Assembly: GCF_009760405.1 (NCBI RefSeq)
Contig: NZ_WRPP01000004.1
Span: forward strand, 558,001-622,000
Source: Nocardia terrae
GTDB lineage: Bacteria > Actinomycetota > Actinomycetes > Mycobacteriales > Mycobacteriaceae
Direction: 5' to 3'
Length of the DNA: 64,000 nt
Shown: positions 26,238-34,026 of the stretch, one piece after another
Layout: the number at the start of each line of letters is the position of its first letter
How positions within the stretch are numbered: position 1 is the first letter of the stretch
Made by a program: the position numbers and the translations under genes
Notes under the pieces: model-generated
The model's input: the letters and a program-made list of their open reading frames with translations, nothing else
What the model was told of the DNA's origin: nothing
Databases searched by the model: none

Positions 26238-26675
26238 TCAGCGCGTGCAGAGGAATTCGACCGCCGCCGCGTAGCCCTGGATCCCCAGGCCCGCGATCAC
26301 CGCGGTGGCGATCGGCGAGACATAGGAGTGGTGCCGGAACTCTTCGCGGGCATGCACATTGCTGATGTGCACCTCTACGATCGGCACCTCCGGGATGACC
26401 AGCGCGTCGCGCAGCGCCACCGAGGTGTGGGTGAGCCCGCCCGGGTTGATGACGATCCCCGATTCCATCCCGCGCGCGGAATGGATCCGGTCGATCAGCG
26501 CCCCTTCGTGATTGGACTGGAACGCCACGACTTCCCGGTCGAACCGCGCCGCGGTCTTGCGGCACAGCTCCACCACGTCGTCGAGGGTGTCCGCCCCGTA
26601 CACCTCGGGCTGGCGGGTGCCGAGCATGTTCAGGTTCGGGCCGTTGAGCACCAGGATCGGGGCGGTTGCGGGCAT
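26238..26675 (-). CDS. aroQ: type II 3-dehydroquinate dehydratase
   Basis: A 145-residue shikimate-pathway enzyme that dehydrates 3-dehydroquinate; it normally forms a dodecamer in the cytoplasm. Signature motifs are complete: [20 protein letters not shown] with the catalytic Tyr, [51 protein letters not shown] with the catalytic His, and [14 protein letters not shown]. The length is standard. ATG 26675 is preceded by TAGAGT at 6 nt and no ribosome site, so a leaderless start is likely. It is monocistronic: a strong terminator follows. Confidence 0.97.
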   Translation of the reverse strand: MPATAPILVLNGPNLNMLGTRQPEVYGADTLDDVVELCRKTAARFDREVVAFQSNHEGALIDRIHSARGMESGIVINPGGLTHTSVALRDALVIPEVPIVEVHISNVHAREEFRHHSYVSPIATAVIAGLGIQGYAAAVEFLCTR

Positions 26676-26681
26676 GGGCCC

Positions 26682-26687
26682 ACTCTA
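26682..26687 (-). promoter_or_regulatory. -10 box of a leaderless promoter
   Basis: TAGAGT on the minus strand ends 6 nt before the aroQ ATG. Confidence 0.6.
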
Positions 26688-26715
26688 CGGCTACAGACCC
26701 TGCGGTCCCCCTCGG

Positions 26716-27312
26716 CTACAGCCCTTGCGGTCCTTCCGAGCGCAGGTCGTCGACTTTGCGCATGGCCGAGCGCAATTCCTCGAGCCATTCCTCGGCGTGC
26801 TTGCCGGCCAGCTTGACCGTCCAGGCCAGGGCGTCGGAGCGGGAGCGGGCCACGCCGGAGTCGACGAGGGTGTCGAGCACCTTGCGCTCGGGCTGGCGCA
26901 GCCGGGTCATGACCGGAACGGCCAGGTGGGTGAACATGATTCGCTCGCCGTTGACCGTGACGCCCCAGGCGACATTGCGGCCGTAGCGGGCCTGGGCCTC
27001 CTGGGCGATCTGCATGCGGGCGGGGCGGGTGGTCTCCCGGAAGCGGGCGATGACGCCCTCGCGGGTGGCCTGCGGTACGCCGGCCGGGGTCTCGCCCTCC
27101 GAGGGTGCGTCGGCGGGTTCGGCTGCGGGGAGGGGGAGTTCGCCGACCACGACGATCTCGTCGCGATCGATCTCGAGGGTTGCGGGACCGGTGAACCAGT
27201 CAGCTGGCAATCGTCCAGCGAACCAGTCGGGGGCGTCCGAGACGTCGGGCAGGTCGGCCTGCTGCCAGCCTCCGGTCCGTCCGAATCCGTGTCCACGATG
27301 TCCGTGTCTCAT
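26716..27312 (-). CDS. conserved hypothetical protein with RHH-like C-terminal region
   Basis: A 198-residue protein I cannot name. The N-terminal 60 residues are His/Gly/Trp-rich (MRHGHRGHG..., DVSDAPDWFAGRLPADWF). A strand-rich middle (TLEIDRDEIVVVGELPLP) and an acidic linker follow. The C-terminal 110 residues read ARYGRNVAWGVTVNGERIMFTHLAVPVMTRLRQPERKVLDTLVDSGVARSRSDALAWTVKL; the segment LDTLVDSGVARSRSDALAW resembles the paired helices of ribbon-helix-helix regulators. ATG 27312 is chosen; GTG 27327 is also possible. A perfect 20-bp palindrome lies 28-47 bp upstream, over a TGTAAT -10-like box, which suggests autoregulation. Confidence 0.75.
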   Translation of the reverse strand: MRHGHRGHGFGRTGGWQQADLPDVSDAPDWFAGRLPADWFTGPATLEIDRDEIVVVGELPLPAAEPADAPSEGETPAGVPQATREGVIARFRETTRPARMQIAQEAQARYGRNVAWGVTVNGERIMFTHLAVPVMTRLRQPERKVLDTLVDSGVARSRSDALAWTVKLAGKHAEEWLEELRSAMRKVDDLRSEGPQGL

Positions 27313-27339
27313 ATTGGTCACTCTCACTTACCTCATGGA

Positions 27340-27359
27340 GTTGTAATACTGATTACAAC
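27340..27359 (-). promoter_or_regulatory. perfect 20-bp palindromic operator
   Basis: GTTGTAAT-ACTG-ATTACAAC: 8-bp arms, 4-nt centre. TGTAAT inside it fits a -10 box for the minus-strand gene starting at 27312. The protein encoded there is the likely ligand. Confidence 0.7.
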
Positions 27360-27650
27360 GTTACGTCGTTTCCGGCCGAGTGGATTCCGCTCTGGGAGAA
27401 CGAGGTTCGCCGGGTTCGGTCCGAATGGCCCGGAAGGCTGTCACCAGTGAGAACCGAATGGTCTGGAGAGTCTCGAATACGCCAGGGGCCGTAACCGACC
27501 GGTGATCATGTAAGTGGTCACTGCTGACCGATTTCGGCACTATGGTGGTGCTCAGAACAAGCACGCCTGGTGGAAAGGTGGAACCGCGGGCAGTCGGAGC
27601 GCGGTACCGTGGACCTGTTGCTGATGTGGCCAGAGTGAAGAGTGGGCGAT
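27360..27650. other. intergenic region between divergent genes
   Basis: No coding potential beyond chance frames. It contains a small inverted repeat GGTCA-CTGC-TGACC (27516-27529) and a TATGGT box at 27541-27546, about 105 nt before the start of the following lipoprotein gene. That box may mark a promoter with a leader. Nothing else stands out. Confidence 0.4.
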
Positions 27651-29327
27651 ATGGATGTGTGGGGATCCCGCCGCTTCCGGGTACGGGGTGCAATCGCACT
27701 CGCGGGTGTGGCGGCCGTCGCGATCGCGATGGGGTCATGTGGTTTTCGGGAGCGATCGACGGGTGCGGAGGCGGTGGTCGAGAAGTTCGCCACGCTGATC
27801 GACAAGAAGGACTACGACGGGGCGTCGCGACTGACTTCCTATCCGGCGGGGGCTTCGGCAACGCTGAAGCAAGTTTTCGAGGGCCTCGATCCCGGCAAGC
27901 CTGACTACCGCATGACCCAGTACATCGGACTGGACGGTACGACCGGACTCTTCTCCATGACCGGCGAATGGAACTTCGGCGACAAGAAGGACTGGAAGTA
28001 CGACCTGCAGGGCACCGTCCGCAAACTCAGTGTGGGCTGGCGCATCTCGTGGGACCCGGCCCTGGTCATGCCGCAGATGGACGCCAAGCGCAGCGCCAAG
28101 CTGGTGCGCACCTTCGCCCAGCCCTCACCCAAGGTGAACGACATCGTCGGCCAGCCGCTGATGACCGAGCAGACCATCAATGTGGTCAAGCTGGACCCGG
28201 CCAAGATCACCGACCCGGTCGCCTCCACCAACGCGCTGGCCGCCGCCATCGCACCGGTCGCGCCGCTCATCGACGGTCCGGCGCTGATGCAACAACTTTC
28301 GGCCTCGCAGGGCAAGCCCGTCATCGCGGTCAACCTGCGTGACGGCGACTTCAATATCCTCGAGCCGCGCATGGCCCCCATCCCGGGTGTGGTGCTGGAG
28401 AAGCAGCCCAAGCTCGTCACCGCCGACCGCCGCATCTGGTCGCCGTTGACGGACGCCTTCACCAAGGTCTGGCTGGACAATCGCGACGCCCACTCCGGCT
28501 GGGGCGTGCAATTGTTCGAGCCCGACGGCACCTTCGTCACCCAGCTGGCCGGTGAGCAGGGCCCGCCCGGACCGGACATCCCGGCCACCATGGATCAGCG
28601 CCTGCAGCGCGCCGCCGAGGACGCGGTGGTGAGCACCGGTTCGCCCACCTCAGTCGTGGCCATCCAGCCCTCCAGCGGCGCGGTCGTCGCGGCCGCGGAG
28701 AACAACCAGGCCAGCGAGCGCGGCAATGTCGCCTTCACCGGGCAGTATCCGGTCGGCGGCATGATCGAGCTGTTCAAGAATGTCGCCGCGGTCACCAAAA
28801 ACAAGGCGCCGCAGGATGTCTCGGTCGGCGACGCCGCGGACGCGGCCAGCCTGCTCGGCATCGGCATCGACTTCAAGGTGCCCGGTCTGGACGAGACCAC
28901 CGGCCGGTTGCCCACCGGCAAGAACGCCGCCGAGAACGTGGGTCGCGGCAATGCCGCCGACTCGCTGCTGGCCAGCCCCTGGGGCATGGCCATCGCGGCG
29001 GCCGCCATCGCCAACGGACAGGTGCCCAAGCCGATGATCACCATCGGGCAGCCGGCCACCACCGAGGCCGACCTGGCCGCGCTGCCCGGCGGCGCCACCG
29101 ACCGGCTGCGCGCCATGCTGCACGACGGGGTCGGCGCGCCGGAAATGGCCGCCCTCAACCGGTATCGCGACGTCCAGGCTTTCGGCGCCACCACCGGTAA
29201 CAACGGGTGGCTCATCGCCACCATGGGTGACCTGGCCTTCGCCATCCACATCGACGATCCGGACAGCGGCGACCTGACCGCGCGGGTGGCGGCCCGGCTG
29301 CTCCAGTCGCTGGCTTCCCCGGACTAG
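27651..29327 (+). CDS. penicillin-binding-protein-like lipoprotein with degenerate transpeptidase domain
   Basis: A 558-residue protein with the domain order of the M. tuberculosis Rv2864c-type lipoprotein: signal peptide with lipobox-like AMGSC (Cys30), an NTF2-like/MecA_N domain (about residues 37-150), a dimerisation domain (about 160-300), then a transpeptidase fold. The fold is recognisable from VVAIQPSSGAVVAAAENN, SPWGMAIAAAAIANG and the late FGATTGNNGW. The active site is not: the SxxK position reads G370-M-I-E (YPVGGMIELF), so both Ser and Lys are lost, and the KTG triad reads TTG (514-516). It probably does not cross-link peptidoglycan and may be a scaffold or sensor. Its TAG shares CTAG with the convergent DUF3054 gene. 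Confidence 0.88.
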   Translation: MDVWGSRRFRVRGAIALAGVAAVAIAMGSCGFRERSTGAEAVVEKFATLIDKKDYDGASRLTSYPAGASATLKQVFEGLDPGKPDYRMTQYIGLDGTTGLFSMTGEWNFGDKKDWKYDLQGTVRKLSVGWRISWDPALVMPQMDAKRSAKLVRTFAQPSPKVNDIVGQPLMTEQTINVVKLDPAKITDPVASTNALAAAIAPVAPLIDGPALMQQLSASQGKPVIAVNLRDGDFNILEPRMAPIPGVVLEKQPKLVTADRRIWSPLTDAFTKVWLDNRDAHSGWGVQLFEPDGTFVTQLAGEQGPPGPDIPATMDQRLQRAAEDAVVSTGSPTSVVAIQPSSGAVVAAAENNQASERGNVAFTGQYPVGGMIELFKNVAAVTKNKAPQDVSVGDAADAASLLGIGIDFKVPGLDETTGRLPTGKNAAENVGRGNAADSLLASPWGMAIAAAAIANGQVPKPMITIGQPATTEADLAALPGGATDRLRAMLHDGVGAPEMAALNRYRDVQAFGATTGNNGWLIATMGDLAFAIHIDDPDSGDLTARVAARLLQSLASPD

Positions 29328-29710
29328 CGGGTCCGCACGGCCTGCGCGACCACGCGCCAGCCGACCAGGAACAGGCCGAGGAAGCTCGCGGCCACCAGGA
29401 AGAAGCTGAAGACGACACCCTGACCGGACACCGCGCGCAGCAGCATGCCGCCGATCAGGGTGCTCAGCCAGATGATGACGGCGGTCGGCCACAGGGTGCG
29501 GCCGTCGAAACGCTTCGCCGCGCTGGCCCCCTCCCGGCCCGAGGCCACCGCGACGGCGATCACCCAGCCCAGCACGAGTCCGGTGCCGAACGGCCAGAAC
29601 GTCCGCAGCAGGCCCGCCCCCAGCACGGCCTCGTCATGACTGCGTCGCCCGAGGAGGCAGAAGACCACGACGAGCACGACATCCACGACGAACGGCACCA
29701 GTTTCCTCAC
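29324..29710 (-). CDS. DUF3054 membrane protein
   Basis: A 128-residue membrane protein with four hydrophobic helices and the family hallmark LRTFWPFGTGLVLGWVIAVAV. LGRRSHDE follows the first helix and DGRTLWPTAVIIWLSTLIGGMLLRAVSGQGVVFSFFLVAASFLGLFLVGWR ends the fold. The function of DUF3054 is unknown. GTG 29710 is favoured because a TATTCT box ends 7 nt before it, giving a leaderless start at the edge of the first helix. The longer open frame upstream has a hydrophilic sequence unlike the family. The stop codon overlaps the penicillin-binding-protein stop. Confidence 0.88.
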   Translation of the reverse strand: MRKLVPFVVDVVLVVVFCLLGRRSHDEAVLGAGLLRTFWPFGTGLVLGWVIAVAVASGREGASAAKRFDGRTLWPTAVIIWLSTLIGGMLLRAVSGQGVVFSFFLVAASFLGLFLVGWRVVAQAVRTR

Positions 29711-29717
29711 GGGCCAC

Positions 29718-29723
29718 AGAATA
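29718..29723 (-). promoter_or_regulatory. -10 box of a leaderless promoter
   Basis: TATTCT on the minus strand ends 7 nt before GTG 29710. Confidence 0.6.
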
Positions 29724-29830
29724 TCGAGCTGTCTCGGCGCGTCTATGCAGGGACACTGCATCCCAACCGGTCGAGGACGCTCCGGCTCGTTCTTCGACTG
29801 CCACGGTGACAACTGATTTCGTGACGTTCG

Positions 29831-29935
29831 GGGTAACTCCCCGGGTACGTCCACAATGGTTTCGGCTCTCCACGCAGGCACGGGTGCGAAACCGGTGACG
29901 GCTCTCAGTCGTCCGCTGCAGGTCCGGGGAGGCGG
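29831..29935. repeat. dispersed repeat, copy A
   Basis: An ungapped 59-bp core (29877-29935) matches 60850-60908 at 49 of 59 positions in the same orientation. A second shared block, GGGTAACTC, lies 46 bp (here) or 47 bp (copy B) upstream. Copy A includes the last codons and stop of the flippase-like gene (29905). Confidence 0.7.
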
Positions 29936-31044
29936 GGGGGTCGACGGTCGGTGACCAGCGAATTGCCGCGCTGCTCGAACTCTTTCTCGTACTCCGCGTC
30001 ATCGGCCTGCGGTTTGCGGAACAGGAAGAGGAAGACGATCCAGCCCACGATGGCCACCAGGATGAAGCTGATCAGGCGGTAGAGGAAGGCCGCGGCCACC
30101 GCCTGGGCGGCGGGCAGTCCGGCCGCCGCGGTCAGCGAGTAGATGAGGGTGGCGTCCACGTAGACGATGCCGCCCGGGGCCAAAGGGATGGTGCCGACGG
30201 CTTTTCCGGCCGCGAAGGTCAGCATGAGCGCGGACCAGCGCGGGTCGGCGCCCACCGCGTAGCAGGCGAAGCCGAGGCAGGCGACATCGGCGAGCCGGTG
30301 CACCACCGCCCACACCACGACCCACGCGCCATCGCGTTTGCCCAGGTCCACCGATTCCAGCTGGGACAGGATCTCGGCGACCTTGTCCATCCCGGTGTCG
30401 GCGGGCCGATGCCGGATACGGTTGATCCACTGCAGGATTCGGCGCAGCAGCGCCTCGACCCCGCCGGGGTGCCGGGACACGTAGTTGACCGCGCCGATCA
30501 GCGCGGCGATGGTGCCCAGCGTCAGGATCACCTTCATCGGGCCGACCCGATCCCCGGCCAGCACCGTGCCGAACAGGCCCAGCAGCGCCAGCCCGCCCGC
30601 CGCCACCACGCCCGACATCACCAGCTGCCAGGACGCCACGATCGGGCTCGCGCCCCAGCGCCGGGTCTGGCGGTAGGTGAAGGCGGCCGAGAACACCTGG
30701 CCCGCGGGCAGGGTCAGCGACATGCCGGTCGCGCCGTACACCACCGCCACCGATTTGCGCTGGCTCACCTCGACGCCGCCGGCGTGCAGCAGCTGTTTCT
30801 GGATGCGGCCGAATCCGCTCATGGAAACCGCCGCCATCACGATGCAGGCCGTGACCCAGCCCCAATGGATTTCGGTGAGGTTCTTCCAGGAGTCGTGCAG
30901 GCGCGGATAAAGATAAGTGCCCTCGGAAATCAGCAGTGCCACCAAGGCGGCGCCGAGAACCCATTTGGCCCACCAGAACCTGCCCCGGTTCGAGTTATTC
31001 GCGGGCGGCGAAGGATCGCCGGCCGGCTCCCCATGGGCCGTCAC
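29905..31044 (-). CDS. flippase-like/lysylphosphatidylglycerol synthase TM family membrane protein
   Basis: A 379-residue protein with seven to eight hydrophobic helices and the UPF0104/LPG_synthase_TM pattern: KSVAVVYGATGMSLTLPAGQVFSAAFTYRQTRRWGASP near the first third, AVVHRLADVACLGFACYAVG and KAVGTIPLAPGGIVYVDATLIYSLTAAAGLPAAQAVAAAFLYRLISF near the end. Such proteins move or modify lipid-linked substrates; no catalytic LPG-synthase domain is fused. The start GTG 31044 is fixed by TAGGCT 6 nt upstream, inside the last codons of the adenylate cyclase gene. The C-terminal peptide RLPGPAADD lies in a dispersed repeat. Confidence 0.9.
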   Translation of the reverse strand: MTAHGEPAGDPSPPANNSNRGRFWWAKWVLGAALVALLISEGTYLYPRLHDSWKNLTEIHWGWVTACIVMAAVSMSGFGRIQKQLLHAGGVEVSQRKSVAVVYGATGMSLTLPAGQVFSAAFTYRQTRRWGASPIVASWQLVMSGVVAAGGLALLGLFGTVLAGDRVGPMKVILTLGTIAALIGAVNYVSRHPGGVEALLRRILQWINRIRHRPADTGMDKVAEILSQLESVDLGKRDGAWVVVWAVVHRLADVACLGFACYAVGADPRWSALMLTFAAGKAVGTIPLAPGGIVYVDATLIYSLTAAAGLPAAQAVAAAFLYRLISFILVAIVGWIVFLFLFRKPQADDAEYEKEFEQRGNSLVTDRRPPRLPGPAADD

Positions 31045-31048
31045 GTCG

Positions 31049-32599
31049 TCAGCCTAACGAACTCGCCGCCGCCTCGTCTGCATCAGTCGGGTCGGTGCTT
31101 TCCAAGGGCCAGGCCAGGCGGGTTTTCCGGCGGCGTCCCCGCAGTTGTACCTCTTCGCCGGTCTGCCAATGCCGCTGCTCGTTCTCGTCGGCGAAAAACA
31201 GTGCGCTCGACGAGGTCAGGACCCGTTCGGGGCGGTCCTTGGCGAGTTCGGTGAGACGGGAGGCCTCGTTCACCGGATCGCCGATCACGGTGTATTCGAA
31301 ACGATTCGCGCCACCGATATTCCCGGCCACGGCCAGTCCGGCGGAGACGCCGATGCCGATATCCAGTCCGGCCACCTCGCGCAGGGCTTCGCGCAGCTCA
31401 CGGGCGGCGGCCAGGGCCGCGGTCGGCGCGTCCGGACGGTCCAGCGGCGCACCGAAGATGGCCAGCGCGGCATCGCCCATGAATTTGTTGATGAGCCCGT
31501 GGTGCCGGTCGATGACATCCACCACGACGCGGAAGAACTCGTTGAGCAGGCTGACCACTTCGGTCGGCGGGCGTTCCGCGGCGGTCGCGGTGGAACCGAC
31601 CATATCCACGAACAACACGGCCACGAATCGGGTTTCACCACCGAGTTCGGTGCCGTACTCCAACGCGCGCCGCGCGACATCCTCACCGACGTGCTGGCCG
31701 AATAATTCCTGCAGTTCCCGCCGTTTCGCGGCCTCGCCCATCATTCGGTTGAAGCCAACCTGCAGCAGCCCGATTTCCGAGCCGTCGAAAACCTCCACCT
31801 GCACATCCCGCGCGCCTTCCTGCACGCGGTCGATGGCCTGGCTGAGCTGGCGGATGGGATCGGAAATGGAGGAGCCGGTGAGCATGGAAAGCGCCAGCGC
31901 CTGCATGATCACCACGCCGCACAACAGGAGAATCGAGACGGCCAGCGACTGCGCGGAGAACTGGACGCGAGAAGAAATCTGGGTGACGCAGAGCAGCACG
32001 ATGGCAATGGTCGGCGCGAAGGTGCCCATGCCCCAGGTCATGGCCATCCGGGTGCCGACGCCCGGCGTCAGCGTGTGATCGAAGGCCCCCGTGGTCAGCG
32101 CTTCGGCCGCGACCGGCCGCAGAATCCGCTCCCCGAGCATGTAGGTGAACCCGAAAACGATGGTGGCGGCCATACATTCGGTGACGATCACCGCCGCCGC
32201 GAGCTCCGGCGTCCGCACGATGATCAATGACGCCAGCACGCCACCGCCGACCAGCCACAACACCAGATGCACGATGGCCTGCCGCAGCGGCGCGTGCAGC
32301 GCGGACATCTGCTCCTGCCGCGACGGCGGCCCACCCCGCATCTGCCACCGCATGACCGGCCGCAGCATGAACGCCGACGCGGCCACACTCAACAACCCCG
32401 CCACCAACACCACGACCGTCGGAATCAAGAACCCGGTCTGCCGGGTCGCACTGGTCTCCCCTTCCGGAACCGGCAACCCGTACTGAATGAAAGCCCACAC
32501 CAGGACAGCGCCGAACGCGTTGGCCGCGAGCATAGAAGCTAGATACAGCGGCCAGCGTGTTTTCATGGTCTGTTTGACCGCTTCCAAGGGCGCTGACAC
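31049..32599 (-). CDS. membrane-bound class III adenylate/guanylate cyclase with HAMP domain
   Basis: A 516-residue enzyme of the mycobacterial Rv1318c/Rv1319c/Rv1320c/Rv3645 type. Six transmembrane helices fill the first half (to about residue 240). A HAMP linker ending DGSEIGLLQVGFNRMMGEAAKRREL follows, then the class III catalytic domain. Metal-binding aspartates are in AVLFVDMVGSTATAAER and KFMGDAALAIFGAP; the transition-state Asn and Arg are in GDPVNEASRLTEL. It makes cAMP (less likely cGMP) at the inner membrane. GTG 32599 is preferred because TAGATT ends 7 nt upstream; GTG 32638 would add 13 hydrophilic residues (529 aa). The flippase-like gene follows 4 bp after the stop and has its own promoter. 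Confidence 0.93.
   Translation of the reverse strand: MSAPLEAVKQTMKTRWPLYLASMLAANAFGAVLVWAFIQYGLPVPEGETSATRQTGFLIPTVVVLVAGLLSVAASAFMLRPVMRWQMRGGPPSRQEQMSALHAPLRQAIVHLVLWLVGGGVLASLIIVRTPELAAAVIVTECMAATIVFGFTYMLGERILRPVAAEALTTGAFDHTLTPGVGTRMAMTWGMGTFAPTIAIVLLCVTQISSRVQFSAQSLAVSILLLCGVVIMQALALSMLTGSSISDPIRQLSQAIDRVQEGARDVQVEVFDGSEIGLLQVGFNRMMGEAAKRRELQELFGQHVGEDVARRALEYGTELGGETRFVAVLFVDMVGSTATAAERPPTEVVSLLNEFFRVVVDVIDRHHGLINKFMGDAALAIFGAPLDRPDAPTAALAAARELREALREVAGLDIGIGVSAGLAVAGNIGGANRFEYTVIGDPVNEASRLTELAKDRPERVLTSSSALFFADENEQRHWQTGEEVQLRGRRRKTRLAWPLESTDPTDADEAAASSLG
31051..31056 (-). promoter_or_regulatory. -10 box of a leaderless promoter inside the cyclase gene end
   Basis: TAGGCT on the minus strand ends 6 nt before GTG 31044 and overlaps the last two codons and stop of the cyclase gene. 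Confidence 0.6.
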
Positions 32600-32606
32600 G
32601 ATCACC

Positions 32607-32612
32607 AATCTA
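32607..32612 (-). promoter_or_regulatory. -10 box of a leaderless promoter
   Basis: TAGATT on the minus strand ends 7 nt before GTG 32599. Confidence 0.5.
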
Positions 32613-32704
32613 GCGGTCCCGTCCCGCCTCGGCTTCACCGTGCAAGCGATGGATCACCAGCGGCGCGGCACGGAGAAGCCTGGGCTCGGGCTCGAAATCG
32701 AAGG

Positions 32705-34012
32705 TCAGTGGGGGATCGGGAAGTTGGCGCGGAAGACGCCGTGGGGATCGCGGGTCCGCTTCAGGGTTCGCAGCCGGTCGAGGGTTCCGGTGTCGAAGAC
32801 GTCGGCGAGGCTGTCGCCGGGGGACAGGACGGTGTAGGGCTTGCGGCCGGTGACCCGGGCGCCCAGGTCGGAGACGATGCGCTTCTGGGTGGCGTGCGCG
32901 GCGGCGACGGTGTCGGGGTCGGAGCCGACGGCCTGCAGAGCCAGGGAGTAGGACTCGGCGAAGGCCGGGACCGCGCCCCGGGTGGGCTCGGCGAGCGCGC
33001 CTCCCAGGTGGCGGAGCTGGATGCCGAACAGGGGATCGATCGATGTGTCCAGCAGGATCTCGGCGGCGGTGTCGTCCAGCGCGGTCAGCAGTTCGGTGCG
33101 GACCAGGCCCGGTGCGGGGTCGGTGGGTTCGGGGACGATGGCGCCGACCTCGGCCGGGGACAACTCCCGGCGGGTGTCCCCGAGCTTGCCGTCGATCGTG
33201 TCCAGGCGCCGCAGCAGTTCCCGCCCGCGCGCTGGATCGCCCAGGTAGGCGGCCGCGATCGTGATCATCGGGGGCAGCTGCGGGAGCCGCAGCCGATTGA
33301 GCCAGACGGTGAGCTCGGGCGGCGCCTGGCCGGTGATGTCGAGGAAGGCGTCGCGGACCGCCTCGGTGTGCGCGGCCGGCCAGGCGATCGTGCCTCCGAA
33401 AAGGGCCGCGGCCGGGTGCAGGTCGAACTCCATCGCGGTCACCAGCGCGAAATCGCCACCGCCGCCGCACAGTCCCCAGAACAGTTCCGGGTCGGATTCC
33501 GCGGTGACCCGGGCGCCGCGGCCGTCGGCGTCGACGATGTCGAAGGCGCGGACGCTGTCGGCCGCCCAGCCGTACGCGCGGCCGAACCACGACAATCCGC
33601 CGCCGAGGGTATAGCCGACGACGCTGACCACCGGGGAGCTGCCGGCCAGCCCGGTCAGACCGTGCGGCGCGGCCGCCGCCTGCACCTCGCCCCAGGTGGC
33701 GCCCGCGCCGACGCGGGCGCGTCGCCGCACCGGATCCACCTCGACCCGATCGAGGAGGCGCGTGCGCACCAGGATGGCCCCGGCGGTATCGCCGGAAGCG
33801 CCGTGCCCGTTGGGCTGAGCCGTCACCGACAGACCCGCGTCGCGCGCGTAGCGGACCACGGCGGCCATGTCATCGGCGTTCTCGACGTGGACGACCGCCG
33901 CGACCGGCTGGTCGACGCTCAGATTCCACGGCGTCCGCGCGGCCTCGAACTCCGCGTCGCCGGGCAGCAGTACTCGTCCGCGCACGGCGGAGCGCAAAGT
34001 GTTGTGTGACAT
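32705..34012 (-). CDS. FAD-binding oxidoreductase (berberine-bridge-enzyme-like)
   Basis: A 435-residue flavoprotein of the VAO/BBE family. The FAD domain has NADDMAAVVRYARDAGLSVTAQPNGHGASGD, in which the His of NGHG is the usual site of 8-alpha-histidyl FAD linkage. The second covalent Cys of bicovalent enzymes is absent (LAGSSPVVSVVGYTLGGGLSWFGRAYGWAADSV). The C-terminal BBE motif is DPHGVFRANFPIPH, a variant of the common D-P-x-x-x-F-x-x-x-Q-x-I. It likely oxidises a small alcohol, sugar or alkaloid-like substrate with oxygen. ATG 34012 has AAGGGAA upstream. It is the last gene of the DUF2871-amidase operon, 14 bp after the amidase. Confidence 0.92.
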   Translation of the reverse strand: MSHNTLRSAVRGRVLLPGDAEFEAARTPWNLSVDQPVAAVVHVENADDMAAVVRYARDAGLSVTAQPNGHGASGDTAGAILVRTRLLDRVEVDPVRRRARVGAGATWGEVQAAAAPHGLTGLAGSSPVVSVVGYTLGGGLSWFGRAYGWAADSVRAFDIVDADGRGARVTAESDPELFWGLCGGGGDFALVTAMEFDLHPAAALFGGTIAWPAAHTEAVRDAFLDITGQAPPELTVWLNRLRLPQLPPMITIAAAYLGDPARGRELLRRLDTIDGKLGDTRRELSPAEVGAIVPEPTDPAPGLVRTELLTALDDTAAEILLDTSIDPLFGIQLRHLGGALAEPTRGAVPAFAESYSLALQAVGSDPDTVAAAHATQKRIVSDLGARVTGRKPYTVLSPGDSLADVFDTGTLDRLRTLKRTRDPHGVFRANFPIPH

Positions 34013-34026
34013 GAGGATTCCCTTCT

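Noticed and set aside
27651-29327. Active class B penicillin-binding protein
   Set aside because: The fold is present, but Ser, Lys and the KTG lysine are replaced, so transpeptidase activity is not supported.
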